64,000 nucleotides of DNA from JAJXXT01 sp963764465 (GTDB lineage Bacteria > Pseudomonadota > Alphaproteobacteria > Acetobacterales > Acetobacteraceae): NCBI GenBank assembly GCA_963764465.1, contig CAVXSO010000002.1, positions 620,001 to 684,000 of the forward strand, in the 5' to 3' direction. Numbering within the stretch: the first letter of the stretch is position 1; every line of letters starts with the position of its first letter. The translations under genes were made by a program, and so were the position numbers. Below, one piece after another: positions 25,108 through 33,896 of this stretch. The notes below the pieces were generated by a model. It was given only the letters and a program-made list of their open reading frames with translations. It was not told the origin of the DNA and did no database searches.

Positions 25108-25328
25108 TTTTTCCCAGTGAAGCCAAATTGCCGGGATACCCGCCCCTGGCGCTCGCCTGGCGAGAGCGAGGCTGGGTAACACGCGGATAACAGTCGCGGC
25201 GGCAGGCGTAGGGCGGCGTGCCTTATCGCCCCGATTGTTGGTTCTTGTGTGGCGTTAGCGGTTGGCGGCGCGCTCCGGTTGCGCCGCGACCATTCGCCGC
25301 GAGCGCCATATCGTTGGCGTGGGTGCCA
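25108..25328. other. non-coding stretch after tRNA-Phe
   Basis: Starts with a T-run that may end the tRNA transcript. I see no gene, RNA or clear promoter here; open frames through it are short or composed of Arg/Pro/Ala only. It is probably degraded coding DNA, since a relic of an adaptor gene follows immediately. Confidence 0.4.
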
Positions 25329-25445
25329 CTGCACGCCGCCTATGTCGTCGCCAACTTCAGGGAGACGCAGCTCACCCATGTCCGCCCCGGCGAGCCCGTG
25401 CGCCCGCGCACCGATGCCCTGCCCGGTGCCCGCGTCGCCGGCCAC
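25329..25445 (+). pseudogene. relic of an EmrA/HlyD-type periplasmic adaptor gene
   Basis: 39 codons read 'VPLHAAYVVANFRET' then 'QLTHVRPGEPVRPRTDALPGARVAGH'. This is the near-C-terminal beta-barrel block of EmrA-family membrane-fusion proteins (consensus 'VxANFKETQLxxxRPGQPVxIxVDxxPG'). The rest of the about 350-residue protein is missing: no signal anchor, coiled coil or lipoyl halves lie upstream, and downstream the frame continues into unrelated residues. In intact operons emrA directly precedes emrB, as this fragment does. Confidence 0.75.
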
Positions 25446-25547
25446 CGCGCTTTCAACCAGGAACGGATAATCCTTCCGGGATTTCCGGGATTTTCCAGCG
25501 CGGGCGCAAGCCGCATGCTCCCGCCGTCCCGCAGAAGGTCCCGTCCC

Positions 25548-27122
25548 ATGACCACCGCGCCCGCCACCGCCGCTTCCGAGACCGTGCCCCTGCGCACCTG
25601 GCTCGCCGTCATCGGTGCCACCCTCGGCGCCTTCATGGCGGTGCTGAACATCCAGATCACCAACGCCGCCCTGCCCGACATCCAGGGCGCGATCGGCGCC
25701 GGGATCGATGACGGCGGCTGGATCTCCACCTCCTACCTCATCACCGAGATCGTGGTGATCCCGCTTACCGGCTGGCTCGCCCGCGCATTCTCGGTGCGCC
25801 TCTACCTGCTCGTGAACGCGGCGCTGTTCCTCGTCTTCTCCGTCGCCTGTGCCTTCGCCGGCAACCTCGGCCAGATGATCGTGCTGCGCGGCTTCCAGGG
25901 TTTTTCCGGCGGCGTGCTGATCCCGATGGCCTTCACCATCATCATGACCACGCTGCCGAGGTCGCGCCAGCCGATCGGGCTCGCCCTGTTCGCCATCTCC
26001 GCCACCTTCGCGCCCGCGATCGGCCCCACCATCGGCGGCTGGCTCAACGACAATTACGGCTGGCAGTTCATTTTCTACGTCAACCTCGTTCCCGGCGCGG
26101 TGATGCTCGGCATGCTCGCCGTCTCCCTGCCCGCAACGCCGATGCGCCTCTCCCTGCTGCGCCAGGGCGACTGGCCCGGCATCGCCACCATGGCGATCGG
26201 CCTCGCCTGCCTGCAGACCATGCTCGAGGAGGGCAACAAGGACGACTGGTTCGGCTCGCCCTTCATCCTGCACCTGGCCATCGTCGCCGCGGTCATGCTG
26301 CCGCTGTTCGTGGCGATCGAACTCACCTCGCCGCGCCCGCTGCTCAACCTGCGCCTGCTGCTGCGCCGCAATTTCGGCTTCGGCACCGCCGCCAACTTCC
26401 TCCTCGGTGTCGCCCTCTACGGCTCCATCTTCGTCCTGCCGCTCTACCTCTCCCAGACCCAGGGCTACGACGCGCAGCAGATCGGCGAGGTGCTCGCCTG
26501 GACCGGCCTGCCGCAACTGCTGCTGATCCCGCTGGTCCCGCGCATGATGCGGCGCATCGACGCGCGCCTGCTGGTCGGCGTCGGCTTCGCCCTGTTCGCG
26601 GCCAGCGCCTTTGCCACCACGCATCTGGACGCCAACTTCGCCGGCCCGCAATTCATGCTGCCCAACATCATCCGCGCCATCGGCCAGGCCCTGGTGCTGA
26701 CGCCGCTCTCCGCCGTCGCCACCGCCGGCATGGAGGCGGAGAACGCCGGCTCGGCCTCGGCGCTGTTCAACATGATGCGCAACCTCGGCGGCGCCATCGG
26801 CATCGCGGTGCTGCAGACCGTCTATACCCGCCGCGAGCAGTTCCACTCCAACGTCATCACCACCGCCCTCTCCACCTCCAGCGACGCGCTGCACATGCGG
26901 CTCAACCAGTTCGCGCAATACTTCATGGCGCACGGCCTCTCCGATGCGGCGCTCGCCCAGCGCGAGGCGATCGTCGCCCTCGGCCGCGCCGTGAAGCACC
27001 AGGCCGCCATCATGGGCTTCGCCGACACCTTCTTCATCCTCGGCGCCGTCCTCCTCGCAGCCCTCCTCGCCACCGCCTGCCTGCGCAAGCCCGACCATCT
27101 GAGCGCCGGCGGCGCCCACTGA
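25548..27122 (+). CDS. DHA2-family (EmrB/QacA type) multidrug efflux MFS permease
   Basis: 524 aa, about 14 membrane segments. 'AVLNIQITNAALPDIQGAIG', the 'WISTSYLI' block of EmrB and 'RGFQGFSGGVLIPMAF' (motif C region) are visible. EmrB works with EmrA and an outer-membrane channel to expel hydrophobic toxins; here the adaptor is only a relic, so it may act alone or with an adaptor elsewhere. AGAAGG precedes the ATG; the frame is open 110 codons upstream and contains that relic. Codons end in C more often than in the genes before tRNA-Phe, hinting at transfer. Confidence 0.9.
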   Translation: MTTAPATAASETVPLRTWLAVIGATLGAFMAVLNIQITNAALPDIQGAIGAGIDDGGWISTSYLITEIVVIPLTGWLARAFSVRLYLLVNAALFLVFSVACAFAGNLGQMIVLRGFQGFSGGVLIPMAFTIIMTTLPRSRQPIGLALFAISATFAPAIGPTIGGWLNDNYGWQFIFYVNLVPGAVMLGMLAVSLPATPMRLSLLRQGDWPGIATMAIGLACLQTMLEEGNKDDWFGSPFILHLAIVAAVMLPLFVAIELTSPRPLLNLRLLLRRNFGFGTAANFLLGVALYGSIFVLPLYLSQTQGYDAQQIGEVLAWTGLPQLLLIPLVPRMMRRIDARLLVGVGFALFAASAFATTHLDANFAGPQFMLPNIIRAIGQALVLTPLSAVATAGMEAENAGSASALFNMMRNLGGAIGIAVLQTVYTRREQFHSNVITTALSTSSDALHMRLNQFAQYFMAHGLSDAALAQREAIVALGRAVKHQAAIMGFADTFFILGAVLLAALLATACLRKPDHLSAGGAH

Positions 27123-27174
27123 GCCGACCGTTCCGCTTCGGCAACGCCAACCCCATCCGCAAGGAATCCCGCTC

Positions 27175-27912
27175 ATGAACCAACTCAAAGGCAAGCGCGC
27201 CCTGATCACTGGCGGCTCCAGCGGTATCGGATTGGCGACCGCGAAGGCCTTCCTCGCCGAGGGTGCTCGCGTCGCCATCACCGGATCGAACGCCGGGACG
27301 TTGCACCAGGCCGCCGCATCGCTCGGTGGCGAGGCTGTCACCATCCTGGCGGATGCCGGTGACATCGCGGCCCAGGCCACGATCGCGCGCAGTGTGCGTG
27401 AGGCGTTCGGCGGGCTCGACGCGCTGTTCGTCAACGCCGGGGTTGGCGATTTCAGGCCGGTGGAGCAATGGGACGAGCAGGGCTTCGACCGTTCGTTCGC
27501 GGTCAACGTCAAGGGGCCCTTCTTCCTGATCCAGGCGCTGTTGCCCGACTTCGCCAACCCCGCCTCGATCGTTCTCAACGCGTCGATCAACGCCCGCATC
27601 GGCATGCCCGCGTCGAGCGTCTACGCGGCGACCAAGGCGGCGCTGGTGTCGCTCGCGCGCACCTTGTCGGGCGAACTCATCGGGCGCGGCATCCGCGTGA
27701 ACGCGGTCAGCCCCGGTCCCATCGCGACACCGCTGCACGAGAAGATCGGCCTGGTGGGCGACACGCTGGATGGCCTGATCAGCCAGATCCCCCTGGGGCG
27801 GCGGGGCCGGCCGGAGGAGATCGCGCAGGCAGTCGTGTTCCTCGCCTCCGAGGAAGGCGCATTCACCGTCGGCAGCGAGTTCGTCATCGACGGCGGCATG
27901 AGCAATATCTAG
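27175..27912 (+). CDS. SDR family NAD(P)-dependent oxidoreductase
   Basis: 245 aa classical SDR. The cofactor motif TGGSSGIG is at 12-19, then NAG (87-89), catalytic S137 (LNASINA) and Y150-x3-K154 (YAATK), and the C-terminal 'VGSEFVIDGGMSNI'. An uncharged residue pattern after beta-2 (ITGSNAGTL) leaves NAD/NADP preference open. AAGGA precedes the ATG. 52 nt after the exporter gene. Confidence 0.9.
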   Translation: MNQLKGKRALITGGSSGIGLATAKAFLAEGARVAITGSNAGTLHQAAASLGGEAVTILADAGDIAAQATIARSVREAFGGLDALFVNAGVGDFRPVEQWDEQGFDRSFAVNVKGPFFLIQALLPDFANPASIVLNASINARIGMPASSVYAATKAALVSLARTLSGELIGRGIRVNAVSPGPIATPLHEKIGLVGDTLDGLISQIPLGRRGRPEEIAQAVVFLASEEGAFTVGSEFVIDGGMSNI

Positions 27913-27969
27913 GTGCCTGGTTTGGGGCTTTGATGGCGCAGTCCTCCCACGCGAGGGGAGCGAAGCGCT
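27913..27969. other. gap before the transposase relic
   Basis: 57 nt with no gene. I looked for a terminal inverted repeat of an IS481-type element here and found none that I trust. Confidence 0.4.
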
Positions 27970-28140
27970 ATGGGCCAGGTTCGTCACGGCAGTGCCGCAA
28001 CGACAGCGGCGGTTCGTCGAGCGATGCAGCACGGTGAAGTGAGCGTGAGAGCGTGCGCCAGGTGTCACGGCACCAGCCAGAAGACCGTGGTGACGTGGAA
28101 GCGGCGCAGCTCGGTCACCGACCGGCCGGCAGCGCCACGA
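27970..28140 (+). pseudogene. N-terminal relic of an IS481-family transposase
   Basis: About 57 codons begin 'MGQVRHGSAATTAAVRRAMQ' and continue through a helix-turn-helix 'SQKTVVTWKRRSSVTDRP'. This closely follows the start of IS481-type transposases ('MGQVxHGSATTTxAVRRAIQ...NQKTVAKWKKRxSVADLPTGPKEP'). After this point the frame stays open but loses all similarity; the integrase DDE core is missing. The element is dead. Confidence 0.72.
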
Positions 28141-28283
28141 GGCTGGCCCGCGTTCGTGGCGCCAGCTCTGTGGGAGTTGGCTGAGTCCATTGGGCGGGGC
28201 AAGGCAAGCGCACCCGGCGTTTGCACCGGCAGCGCGGCAAGGCCACAGTGCTTCGCCAATGACGACAATCGAGCGGGGGCACG
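28141..28283. other. gap after the transposase relic
   Basis: 143 nt. The transposase reading frame continues without recognisable similarity. No other gene is seen. Confidence 0.4.
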
Positions 28284-29126
28284 TTGGACACGACACCTGC
28301 GCAGTCAATCCAGGCGACCTTGTCGGAGCGCTTCGGCGAGAACCTCGCTGTTGATCCAGCCCTGCCGGGACTGGCGGAGCTGGCCATCATCGCCGGTCAT
28401 CGTTCGCACCGGCGCTATCTGCCACGGCCCGTCGCGCCGGAATTGCTGCGTCTCCTGTGTGCCTGCGCGCTTTCGGCGCCGTCAAAGAGCGACCTGCAGC
28501 AATGCGATATCGTCGTCGTCAGCGACACGAAGATCCGCAGGGCGATCGTCGCTACCATCCCCGACATGCCCTGGATCGAAACGGCGCCAGCGTTCCTGAT
28601 CTTTGTCGCCAATGGTGAACGGCTGCCGCAGCTCGCCGGGATGCGCGCCAAGCCATTTCCGAACGACCATCTCGACGCGTTTTTCAACGCCTCGGTCGAT
28701 GCCGCGATCGTGCTTGCGAATTTCATCCGCGCGGCGGAGACGGTCGGGCTCGGTTGCTGCCCCATCAGTGCCATCCGGGACCACCCGCACGTCATCGACG
28801 AGCAGCTGCGCCTGCCGCGCCGCGCGGTTCCGGTTGCGGGGCTCTGTCTGGGCTGGCCGGCCGAGCCCGGCGAGATCACGCCGCGGCTTTCGCTGCACAC
28901 GACGGTGATCGAGAACCGTTACGCCGACCATGACCTGGCGGGCGAGATCGATGCCTATGACCGGCGCCGCGCGCGGTTGCGACCCTACCGGCGCCAACGT
29001 AACGTCGCTCGCTGGGGGGAGACGCCGTTCTATGGGTGGTCGGAGGACAAGGCGCGGCAATATGCCGAGCCAACGCGCACCGGCTTTGGCGACTTCGTCC
29101 GCGGCAAGGGATTTTGCCTCGATTAG
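28284..29126 (+). CDS. nitroreductase family protein
   Basis: 280 aa. FMN-binding nitroreductase fold: 'IAGHRSHRRYLPRPVAPELLRLLCACALSAPSKSDLQQ' at 37-74, 'AAETVGLGCCPISAIRDHP' (flavin loop) and 'VPVAGLCLGWPAEPGEITPRLSLHTTV', close to the NfsA/Frp NADPH oxidoreductase branch. These reduce flavins, quinones or nitro groups; the substrate here is unknown. TTG start with GGGGG 5 nt upstream; the first ATG in frame is far inside the fold, so the TTG is likely. Confidence 0.8.
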   Translation: MDTTPAQSIQATLSERFGENLAVDPALPGLAELAIIAGHRSHRRYLPRPVAPELLRLLCACALSAPSKSDLQQCDIVVVSDTKIRRAIVATIPDMPWIETAPAFLIFVANGERLPQLAGMRAKPFPNDHLDAFFNASVDAAIVLANFIRAAETVGLGCCPISAIRDHPHVIDEQLRLPRRAVPVAGLCLGWPAEPGEITPRLSLHTTVIENRYADHDLAGEIDAYDRRRARLRPYRRQRNVARWGETPFYGWSEDKARQYAEPTRTGFGDFVRGKGFCLD

Positions 29127-29180
29127 GCGGCCGTCACCGCGGCGAGCGGCGCGGACGAAAAGCAAGGGAGAAACCGAGGG

Positions 29181-30590
29181 ATGAAGACGCTCTTCGACAA
29201 AGTGTGGGACAATCACATCGTCGCGCGTGAAGAAGACGAGACGCTTCTGTACGTCGATCGCTGCCTGATTCACGAAGGCTCGCGGCACACATTCGACACT
29301 TTGCACGAACGCGGCCTCGGCGTTGCGCATCCCGACAAGGTCTTTGCGTTCTCCGACCATTATATTCCGACCGACCCACAGGCGCGTGCCCGTGGTGTCG
29401 CCAACCTCGCGGATCCCGACATCCGGAACATGATCGAACTCCTGGCCCGCAACACCGACGAATATGGCATCGCCAGGTTTGGCTGGGGGGACGAGCGGCA
29501 GGGCATCCTCCACGTGGCTGGCCCCGAGCTCGGGTTGAGCCAGCCGGGCATCGTGCTGGTTGGCGCTGACTCCCACACCTCGACGCATGGCGCGTTCGGG
29601 AATCTCTCCTTTGGCATCGGCTCCTCGGAAACCACGCACGTGGTGGCGACGCAGACGATCTGGCAGCGCCGGCCGGACACGCTGCGTATCACGATCGATG
29701 GGACACTCGGCTTCGGGGTCACGGCCAAGGACATCATCCTCGCCGTGATCGCGAAAATCGGGATCGGCGGCGCGATTGGCTACGCCATCGAGTATGCCGG
29801 CTCCACCATCGCACGGATGTCGATGAACGAACGGATGACGATCTGCAACATGTCGATCGAGGCGGGCGGCCGGGCCGGCATGATCGCACCGGACGACACG
29901 ACCTATCAGTTTCTTGCCGGGCGTCCGTACGTGCCCCAGGAGGCGGCCTGGGACGCGGCGCTCACGTTCTGGCGCACGCTTCCTTCCGACGCCGGCGCCA
30001 GGTTCGGCAAGGACGTGGAACTCGATGCCGCCAGCGTCGCGCCCATGGTGACGTGGGGAACCAACCCGGAGCAGGCACTGCCAATCAGCGCGCACGTACC
30101 GGACCCTGGACGCGAGACGAACCTGGAACGGCGAGGCGAATACGGTAAGGCGCTGGCCTACATGGACCTGCAACCGGGGATGCGGCTCACTGACATCGCG
30201 GTGGATCGGGTCTTCATCGGTTCCTGCACCAACGGACGCATCGAGGATATCCGCGCCGCCGCGAATGTGGCCAGGCTCGGGCGCGCCGTCGTTCCCACCT
30301 GGGTCGTCCCCGGTTCCGAAGGCGTCAAGCGCCAGGCGGAAGCGGAGGGGCTGGATCGCATCTTCGCCGAGGCCGGCTTCGAGTGGCGCGATGCCGGATG
30401 CTCCATGTGCACCGCGATCAACGGCGACCAGCTCAGGCCGGGCGAGCGCTGTGCATCGACGTCGAACCGGAATTTCCAGGGGCGGCAAGGCCCGGGCGGG
30501 CGCACACACCTGATGAGCCCCGCGATGGCCGCGGCCGCGGCACTCCGCGGCTGCCTCGTGGATGTGCGCGAGCTGGGTGGAAGGAACTAG
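29181..30590 (+). CDS. LeuC-type aconitase-family dehydratase, large subunit
   Basis: 469 aa. Closely like 3-isopropylmalate dehydratase large subunit: Fe-S ligands C349 (FIGSCTN), C407 and C410 (GCSMC), 'GDSHTSTHGAFG'-type block as 'ADSHTSTHGAFGNLSFGIGSSE', and 'RCASTSNRNFQGRQG'. The segment where LeuC has 'DLNHPYQGIVH' is altered ('FGWGDERQGILH'). With its position beside a tricarboxylate transporter rather than leuB/leuA, this favours a catabolic relative (citraconate, maleate or dimethylmalate dehydratase type) over leucine synthesis. That assignment is inference. Confidence 0.85.
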   Translation: MKTLFDKVWDNHIVAREEDETLLYVDRCLIHEGSRHTFDTLHERGLGVAHPDKVFAFSDHYIPTDPQARARGVANLADPDIRNMIELLARNTDEYGIARFGWGDERQGILHVAGPELGLSQPGIVLVGADSHTSTHGAFGNLSFGIGSSETTHVVATQTIWQRRPDTLRITIDGTLGFGVTAKDIILAVIAKIGIGGAIGYAIEYAGSTIARMSMNERMTICNMSIEAGGRAGMIAPDDTTYQFLAGRPYVPQEAAWDAALTFWRTLPSDAGARFGKDVELDAASVAPMVTWGTNPEQALPISAHVPDPGRETNLERRGEYGKALAYMDLQPGMRLTDIAVDRVFIGSCTNGRIEDIRAAANVARLGRAVVPTWVVPGSEGVKRQAEAEGLDRIFAEAGFEWRDAGCSMCTAINGDQLRPGERCASTSNRNFQGRQGPGGRTHLMSPAMAAAAALRGCLVDVRELGGRN

Positions 30591-30595
30591 ACGCA

Positions 30596-31207
30596 ATGGA
30601 CAAGTTCGTCACTCTTTCCGGGATTGCCGTGCCGCTCGACGAGGCGAATCTGGATACCAATCAGCTGTGCCCGACACGCTTCAACAAGGTGCCGAGGGGC
30701 CCGCGCTTTCGTGACATCCTGCTGCACGACCGCCGCTTCAATGCCGACGGCTCGGAGAAGCCGGACTACATCCTCAACCAGGCGCCGTATCGCGACGCGG
30801 TGATCGCGGTGGCCGGGCGTAATTTCGGGGTTGGCTCTTCGCGGGAGACCGCGGTTTTCGGGTTGATGGAGTTTGGCATCCGTTGCGTTGTGGCGCCGAA
30901 TTTCGGCGATATTTTCTACAACAACTCGCTCAAGAACGGTCTCTTGCCGGTCCGTCTCGCTCCCGCGACGGTGGAGTTGCTGATCCGCCAGCTGGTCGCG
31001 CAGCGCGGGGCGCGGATGGCCGTCGATCTTCCGAGCCAGGCGGTTACCGGGCCGGACGGCGCGGTCCATGGTTTTGATATCGCATCGTTGAGCAAGAAGC
31101 GTCTGCTGCGGGGGCTCGACGAGATCGCGCATACCCAGGAGTACGGCGATGCGATCAGGCGTTTCGAGCAGAGCCACGCCGCGGCCTTCCCCTGGCTGCG
31201 GACCTGA
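30596..31207 (+). CDS. LeuD-type aconitase-family dehydratase, small subunit
   Basis: 203 aa swivel domain. 'DTNQLCPTRFNKVPRG', 'NFGVGSSRETAVFGLMEFGIRCVVAPNFGDIFYNNSLKNGLLPV' in parts, and a C-terminal 'IRRFEQSHAAAFPWL' fit LeuD. The substrate loop reads SSRETA (81-86) where LeuD has SSREHA, so the usual His is a Thr; this supports a non-leucine substrate. 5 nt after the large subunit gene, so the two are one complex. Confidence 0.85.
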   Translation: MDKFVTLSGIAVPLDEANLDTNQLCPTRFNKVPRGPRFRDILLHDRRFNADGSEKPDYILNQAPYRDAVIAVAGRNFGVGSSRETAVFGLMEFGIRCVVAPNFGDIFYNNSLKNGLLPVRLAPATVELLIRQLVAQRGARMAVDLPSQAVTGPDGAVHGFDIASLSKKRLLRGLDEIAHTQEYGDAIRRFEQSHAAAFPWLRT

Positions 31208-31233
31208 GCGGCAGATGCTCCTGGCGTGACGTG

Positions 31234-31264
31234 GTGCGCCGGGTCTTGTGAAAACCCGGCGCAC
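31234..31264. terminator. bidirectional hairpin between convergent leuD-like and tctC genes
   Basis: A perfect 11-bp stem (GTGCGCCGGGT at 31234-31244 with ACCCGGCGCAC at 31254-31264) and a 9-nt loop lie midway between the two stop codons. There is no real T-run on either side, so it may end transcription inefficiently or protect 3' ends. Confidence 0.6.
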
Positions 31265-31281
31265 GTTGCTCCGTGCCCGCG

Positions 31282-32346
31282 CTATTGGGCCGTCAGCAGC
31301 GCCTTGTGCCTATCGAAGACGGCAAAGGCGCTCGTGACCTCCGCTAGCGATTTCTCCTGGCCGAGCCAGTCGGTCCCGATGCCCTGCTTTTTCGCGCTGG
31401 CGAGGTAGGCGGGGTCCTGGAGCACCTTTCTGTAGGCGTCGTGCAGCCGGGCGTATTGATCGGGGTGCCTGGTCTTGAGATCGGCATAGGTGATCAGGGC
31501 GCGCATCGAGCTCGGCACGTAATCCACCGTCGCGTTGTCGGCTTTCAGCTCGTCACTGACGGTCGGTGCGTTGTGCAGCGCCGGCATCGGGGCGTCGTTG
31601 AAGACCGCGACCGGCTTAAGGAGCCCAAGCATGCCAAGACTTGCTTCCGCCGAGACCACGCCGTAGTCGAGCTGGTTGCCAGCGAGCGCGGTCCGCAGGG
31701 GCGCGCTTGCCTCGTAGGTCACCAGACGGATCGCCGAGGGCGGAAGCTTCAGGCTTTCGATGAGAATTTGCGAATTGAAATACTCCCCGGAATCGCGCAC
31801 CACGCCGCAGCTCACGGTGCCGGGATGCGCCTTGACCGCGTCGATGATCGACCGGAACGTTTGGAACCGGCCATGTTTCGGGACGAAGACGGCGCTCTTG
31901 TCGGTCCATTGCACGTTGAGCACGTCGAAATCGCTGAGATGAAAGCCGGCATGGAACTTGTTCATGTCGAAGTACCAGTACGGCGAAGGGCCCGAGACCA
32001 GCAGCGTGTTGCCGTTGTGTTCCTGGCTCAGAAAGTATTCGGTTCCCAGGAGCATCGCGCCGCCTGCCTTGTCGAGGACATTGACAGGGACGCCGAGTTC
32101 CCGGCTGAGCGCCGGGGCCAGGCTGCGCGCCATGTGGTCGAAGCCACCGCCGGCTTTCGTGGTGACGACGATCGTAATCGGCTCGGTCGGCCAGGTGGCG
32201 GCCGAGGCCCGCCGCGGGCCAAGTCCCGCCGCGGATCCCGCGGCGGCGAGCAGCGAAAGAAACGGACGGCGGCCAATCCTCGTGACCGATCCGGTCTTCC
32301 AGCCGCTGCCCTTGCCGCCCGGTGCGGCCAGCGTTGTTCTCGTCAT
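31282..32346 (-). CDS. tctC: tripartite tricarboxylate transporter substrate-binding protein (TctC/Bug)
   Basis: 354 aa. The N-terminal signal has a twin-arginine-like 'GRRPFLSLLAAAGSAAGLG' and cleavage after 'RRASA'. The periplasmic Bug fold follows: 'WPTEPITIVVTTKAGGGFDHMAR', 'VNVLDKAGGAMLLGTEYF'. Such proteins bind a carboxylate for TctA/TctB. GGGGGA precedes the ATG at 32346; an in-frame ATG at 32370 is less well placed. Last gene of tctB-tctA-tctC on this strand. Confidence 0.88.
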   Translation of the reverse strand: MTRTTLAAPGGKGSGWKTGSVTRIGRRPFLSLLAAAGSAAGLGPRRASAATWPTEPITIVVTTKAGGGFDHMARSLAPALSRELGVPVNVLDKAGGAMLLGTEYFLSQEHNGNTLLVSGPSPYWYFDMNKFHAGFHLSDFDVLNVQWTDKSAVFVPKHGRFQTFRSIIDAVKAHPGTVSCGVVRDSGEYFNSQILIESLKLPPSAIRLVTYEASAPLRTALAGNQLDYGVVSAEASLGMLGLLKPVAVFNDAPMPALHNAPTVSDELKADNATVDYVPSSMRALITYADLKTRHPDQYARLHDAYRKVLQDPAYLASAKKQGIGTDWLGQEKSLAEVTSAFAVFDRHKALLTAQ

Positions 32347-32366
32347 GAAAGCGTCCCCCGTCGGTG

Positions 32367-33896
32367 TCATGGATTTGTTCCGGCCGTTGCGACCGGTATC
32401 ATCTTGCGCCGGCGCCAAAATCGCAGCACCGGCTTCCCAAACAGCGAGAAAAGCAGCAGCACCAGCAGCACCAGGGCAATCGGCCGGCCGGCGAAATAGT
32501 CGAGCTGCCAGCCGCCGCTGATCTGATAGGTCTGCAGCAGGTTGACCTCGACCTTGCCACCCAGGATCAACCCGACGACGCATGCCGGCACCGAGTATTC
32601 GTGCCGCTGCATGAACCAGCCCACGAACCCGAACACGACCATGGTAAGCGGGCCGGCCATGTTGCCCGAGAGCCCGTAGGAACCGAACGTCGCGAGGACG
32701 AGGATCAGCGGAATCAGGATGCGCACGGGAATGCGGATCACGTTCGCCATCAGCCCGATCAGGCCGATGCCGAGCGCGAGCATGATCGCGCCCTGCACGA
32801 TATTGTTGAGGATGATCGCGTACACGATGTCCTTGGATGCATCCAGAAATTGCGGGCCGCTGGTCACGTCGTGCAGTGACAGTGCGGCCAGCATGACGGC
32901 CGATGACGCGCCGCCCGGGATGCCGAGGGCCAGCAGAGTGGCCATCGATCCGGCTTCGGAGCTCGCATTGCCGGCTTCCGCCGCAATCACGCCCTTTGGG
33001 TTGCCCTTGCCGAAGCTCGCGGGGTCCTTGTCGCTGCGCCGTGTTTCCGCATAGGAGACCAGATTGCACACCGCCGCGCCGACGCCTGGCAGGCCGCCCA
33101 CCGTGGCGCCAATCAGGAGGCCGCGCAGGATAACGACCGGGTGGCGCAGCGCGACCAGCATGCCGCGCGAGATCTCACGCACATTGACCGTGCGCAGGTC
33201 CGATCGCGCCACGAGGTAGCTGGTTCCCGCGAGATTGAAGAGCTCGCTTGCCGCGAACAGGCCGATCATGGCGGGCACCACGGGCACGCCGTCCAGCAAT
33301 TGCGGCAGGTTGAAGGTTCCGCGGATGACATCGCGTGGGCTGAGCCCGATGGTTGCGATCAGGATGCCAATGAGCCCGGAAACCAGGCTGCGCGACAGGT
33401 AGCGGCCGCGCAGGGCCGCGATCAGCGTCAGGCCCCACAACATGAGCAGCAGCATCTCGAGCGGGCCAAGCCGCAGCACGGCGTGCGAAATCAGGCCGAT
33501 CCCAAAAAACAGGATCAGATACGCCCCCATGTGCCCCAGCGTCGATGCGGCGAGCGCCAGGCCAAGCGCGGTATTGTGCTCGCCGCGCTGTGTCATCGGG
33601 TAACCGTCGAACGAGGTCGCGACCGCGGCCGGCGAGCCCGGTACGCCCATCAGGATCGCCGGGATGGCAACGCCGAATGCCGCGCCGGTGTAGATCGCGG
33701 TCATGAAGATCAGCGAGGACAGCAGGCTCATCCACAGCGTCGCCGGCAGCACGATGGCGAGGATCAGCGCGGATGACACCCCGGGAATGGCGCCGCCGAG
33801 CATGCCGAGCGCGATTCCAGGGATCGTCAGCATCCAGGCGCTGTAGGAACTTCCGAGAAGATGGAGCGCCGACTGCAGCGCCGGCCAATCGATCAT
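32367..33896 (-). CDS. tctA: tripartite tricarboxylate transporter large permease (TctA)
   Basis: 509 aa, about 12 membrane segments. Signature 'AIPGVSSALILAIVLPATLWM', 'MGVPGSPAAVATSFDGYPM', and 'GLPGVGAAVCNLVSYAETRRSDKDPASFGKGNPKGVIAAEAGNASSEAGSMATLLALGIPGGASSAVML' in pieces match the TctA family. It uses the ion gradient to import a tri- or dicarboxylate. Its start overlaps the tctB stop as ATGA. Confidence 0.92.
   Translation of the reverse strand: MIDWPALQSALHLLGSSYSAWMLTIPGIALGMLGGAIPGVSSALILAIVLPATLWMSLLSSLIFMTAIYTGAAFGVAIPAILMGVPGSPAAVATSFDGYPMTQRGEHNTALGLALAASTLGHMGAYLILFFGIGLISHAVLRLGPLEMLLLMLWGLTLIAALRGRYLSRSLVSGLIGILIATIGLSPRDVIRGTFNLPQLLDGVPVVPAMIGLFAASELFNLAGTSYLVARSDLRTVNVREISRGMLVALRHPVVILRGLLIGATVGGLPGVGAAVCNLVSYAETRRSDKDPASFGKGNPKGVIAAEAGNASSEAGSMATLLALGIPGGASSAVMLAALSLHDVTSGPQFLDASKDIVYAIILNNIVQGAIMLALGIGLIGLMANVIRIPVRILIPLILVLATFGSYGLSGNMAGPLTMVVFGFVGWFMQRHEYSVPACVVGLILGGKVEVNLLQTYQISGGWQLDYFAGRPIALVLLVLLLFSLFGKPVLRFWRRRKMIPVATAGTNP

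Noticed and set aside
24966..27605. An 879-codon open frame on the minus strand across the tRNA and the EmrB gene
   Set aside because: It is antisense to a clear MFS transporter and to tRNA-Phe, is low in hydrophobic structure and rich in Arg/Gly/Asp/His repeats; typical shadow frame in GC-rich DNA.
29181..31207. Leucine biosynthesis leuCD
   Set aside because: Kept only as LeuC/LeuD-type because neighbours and loop residues favour a catabolic dehydratase; a biosynthetic role cannot be fully excluded.
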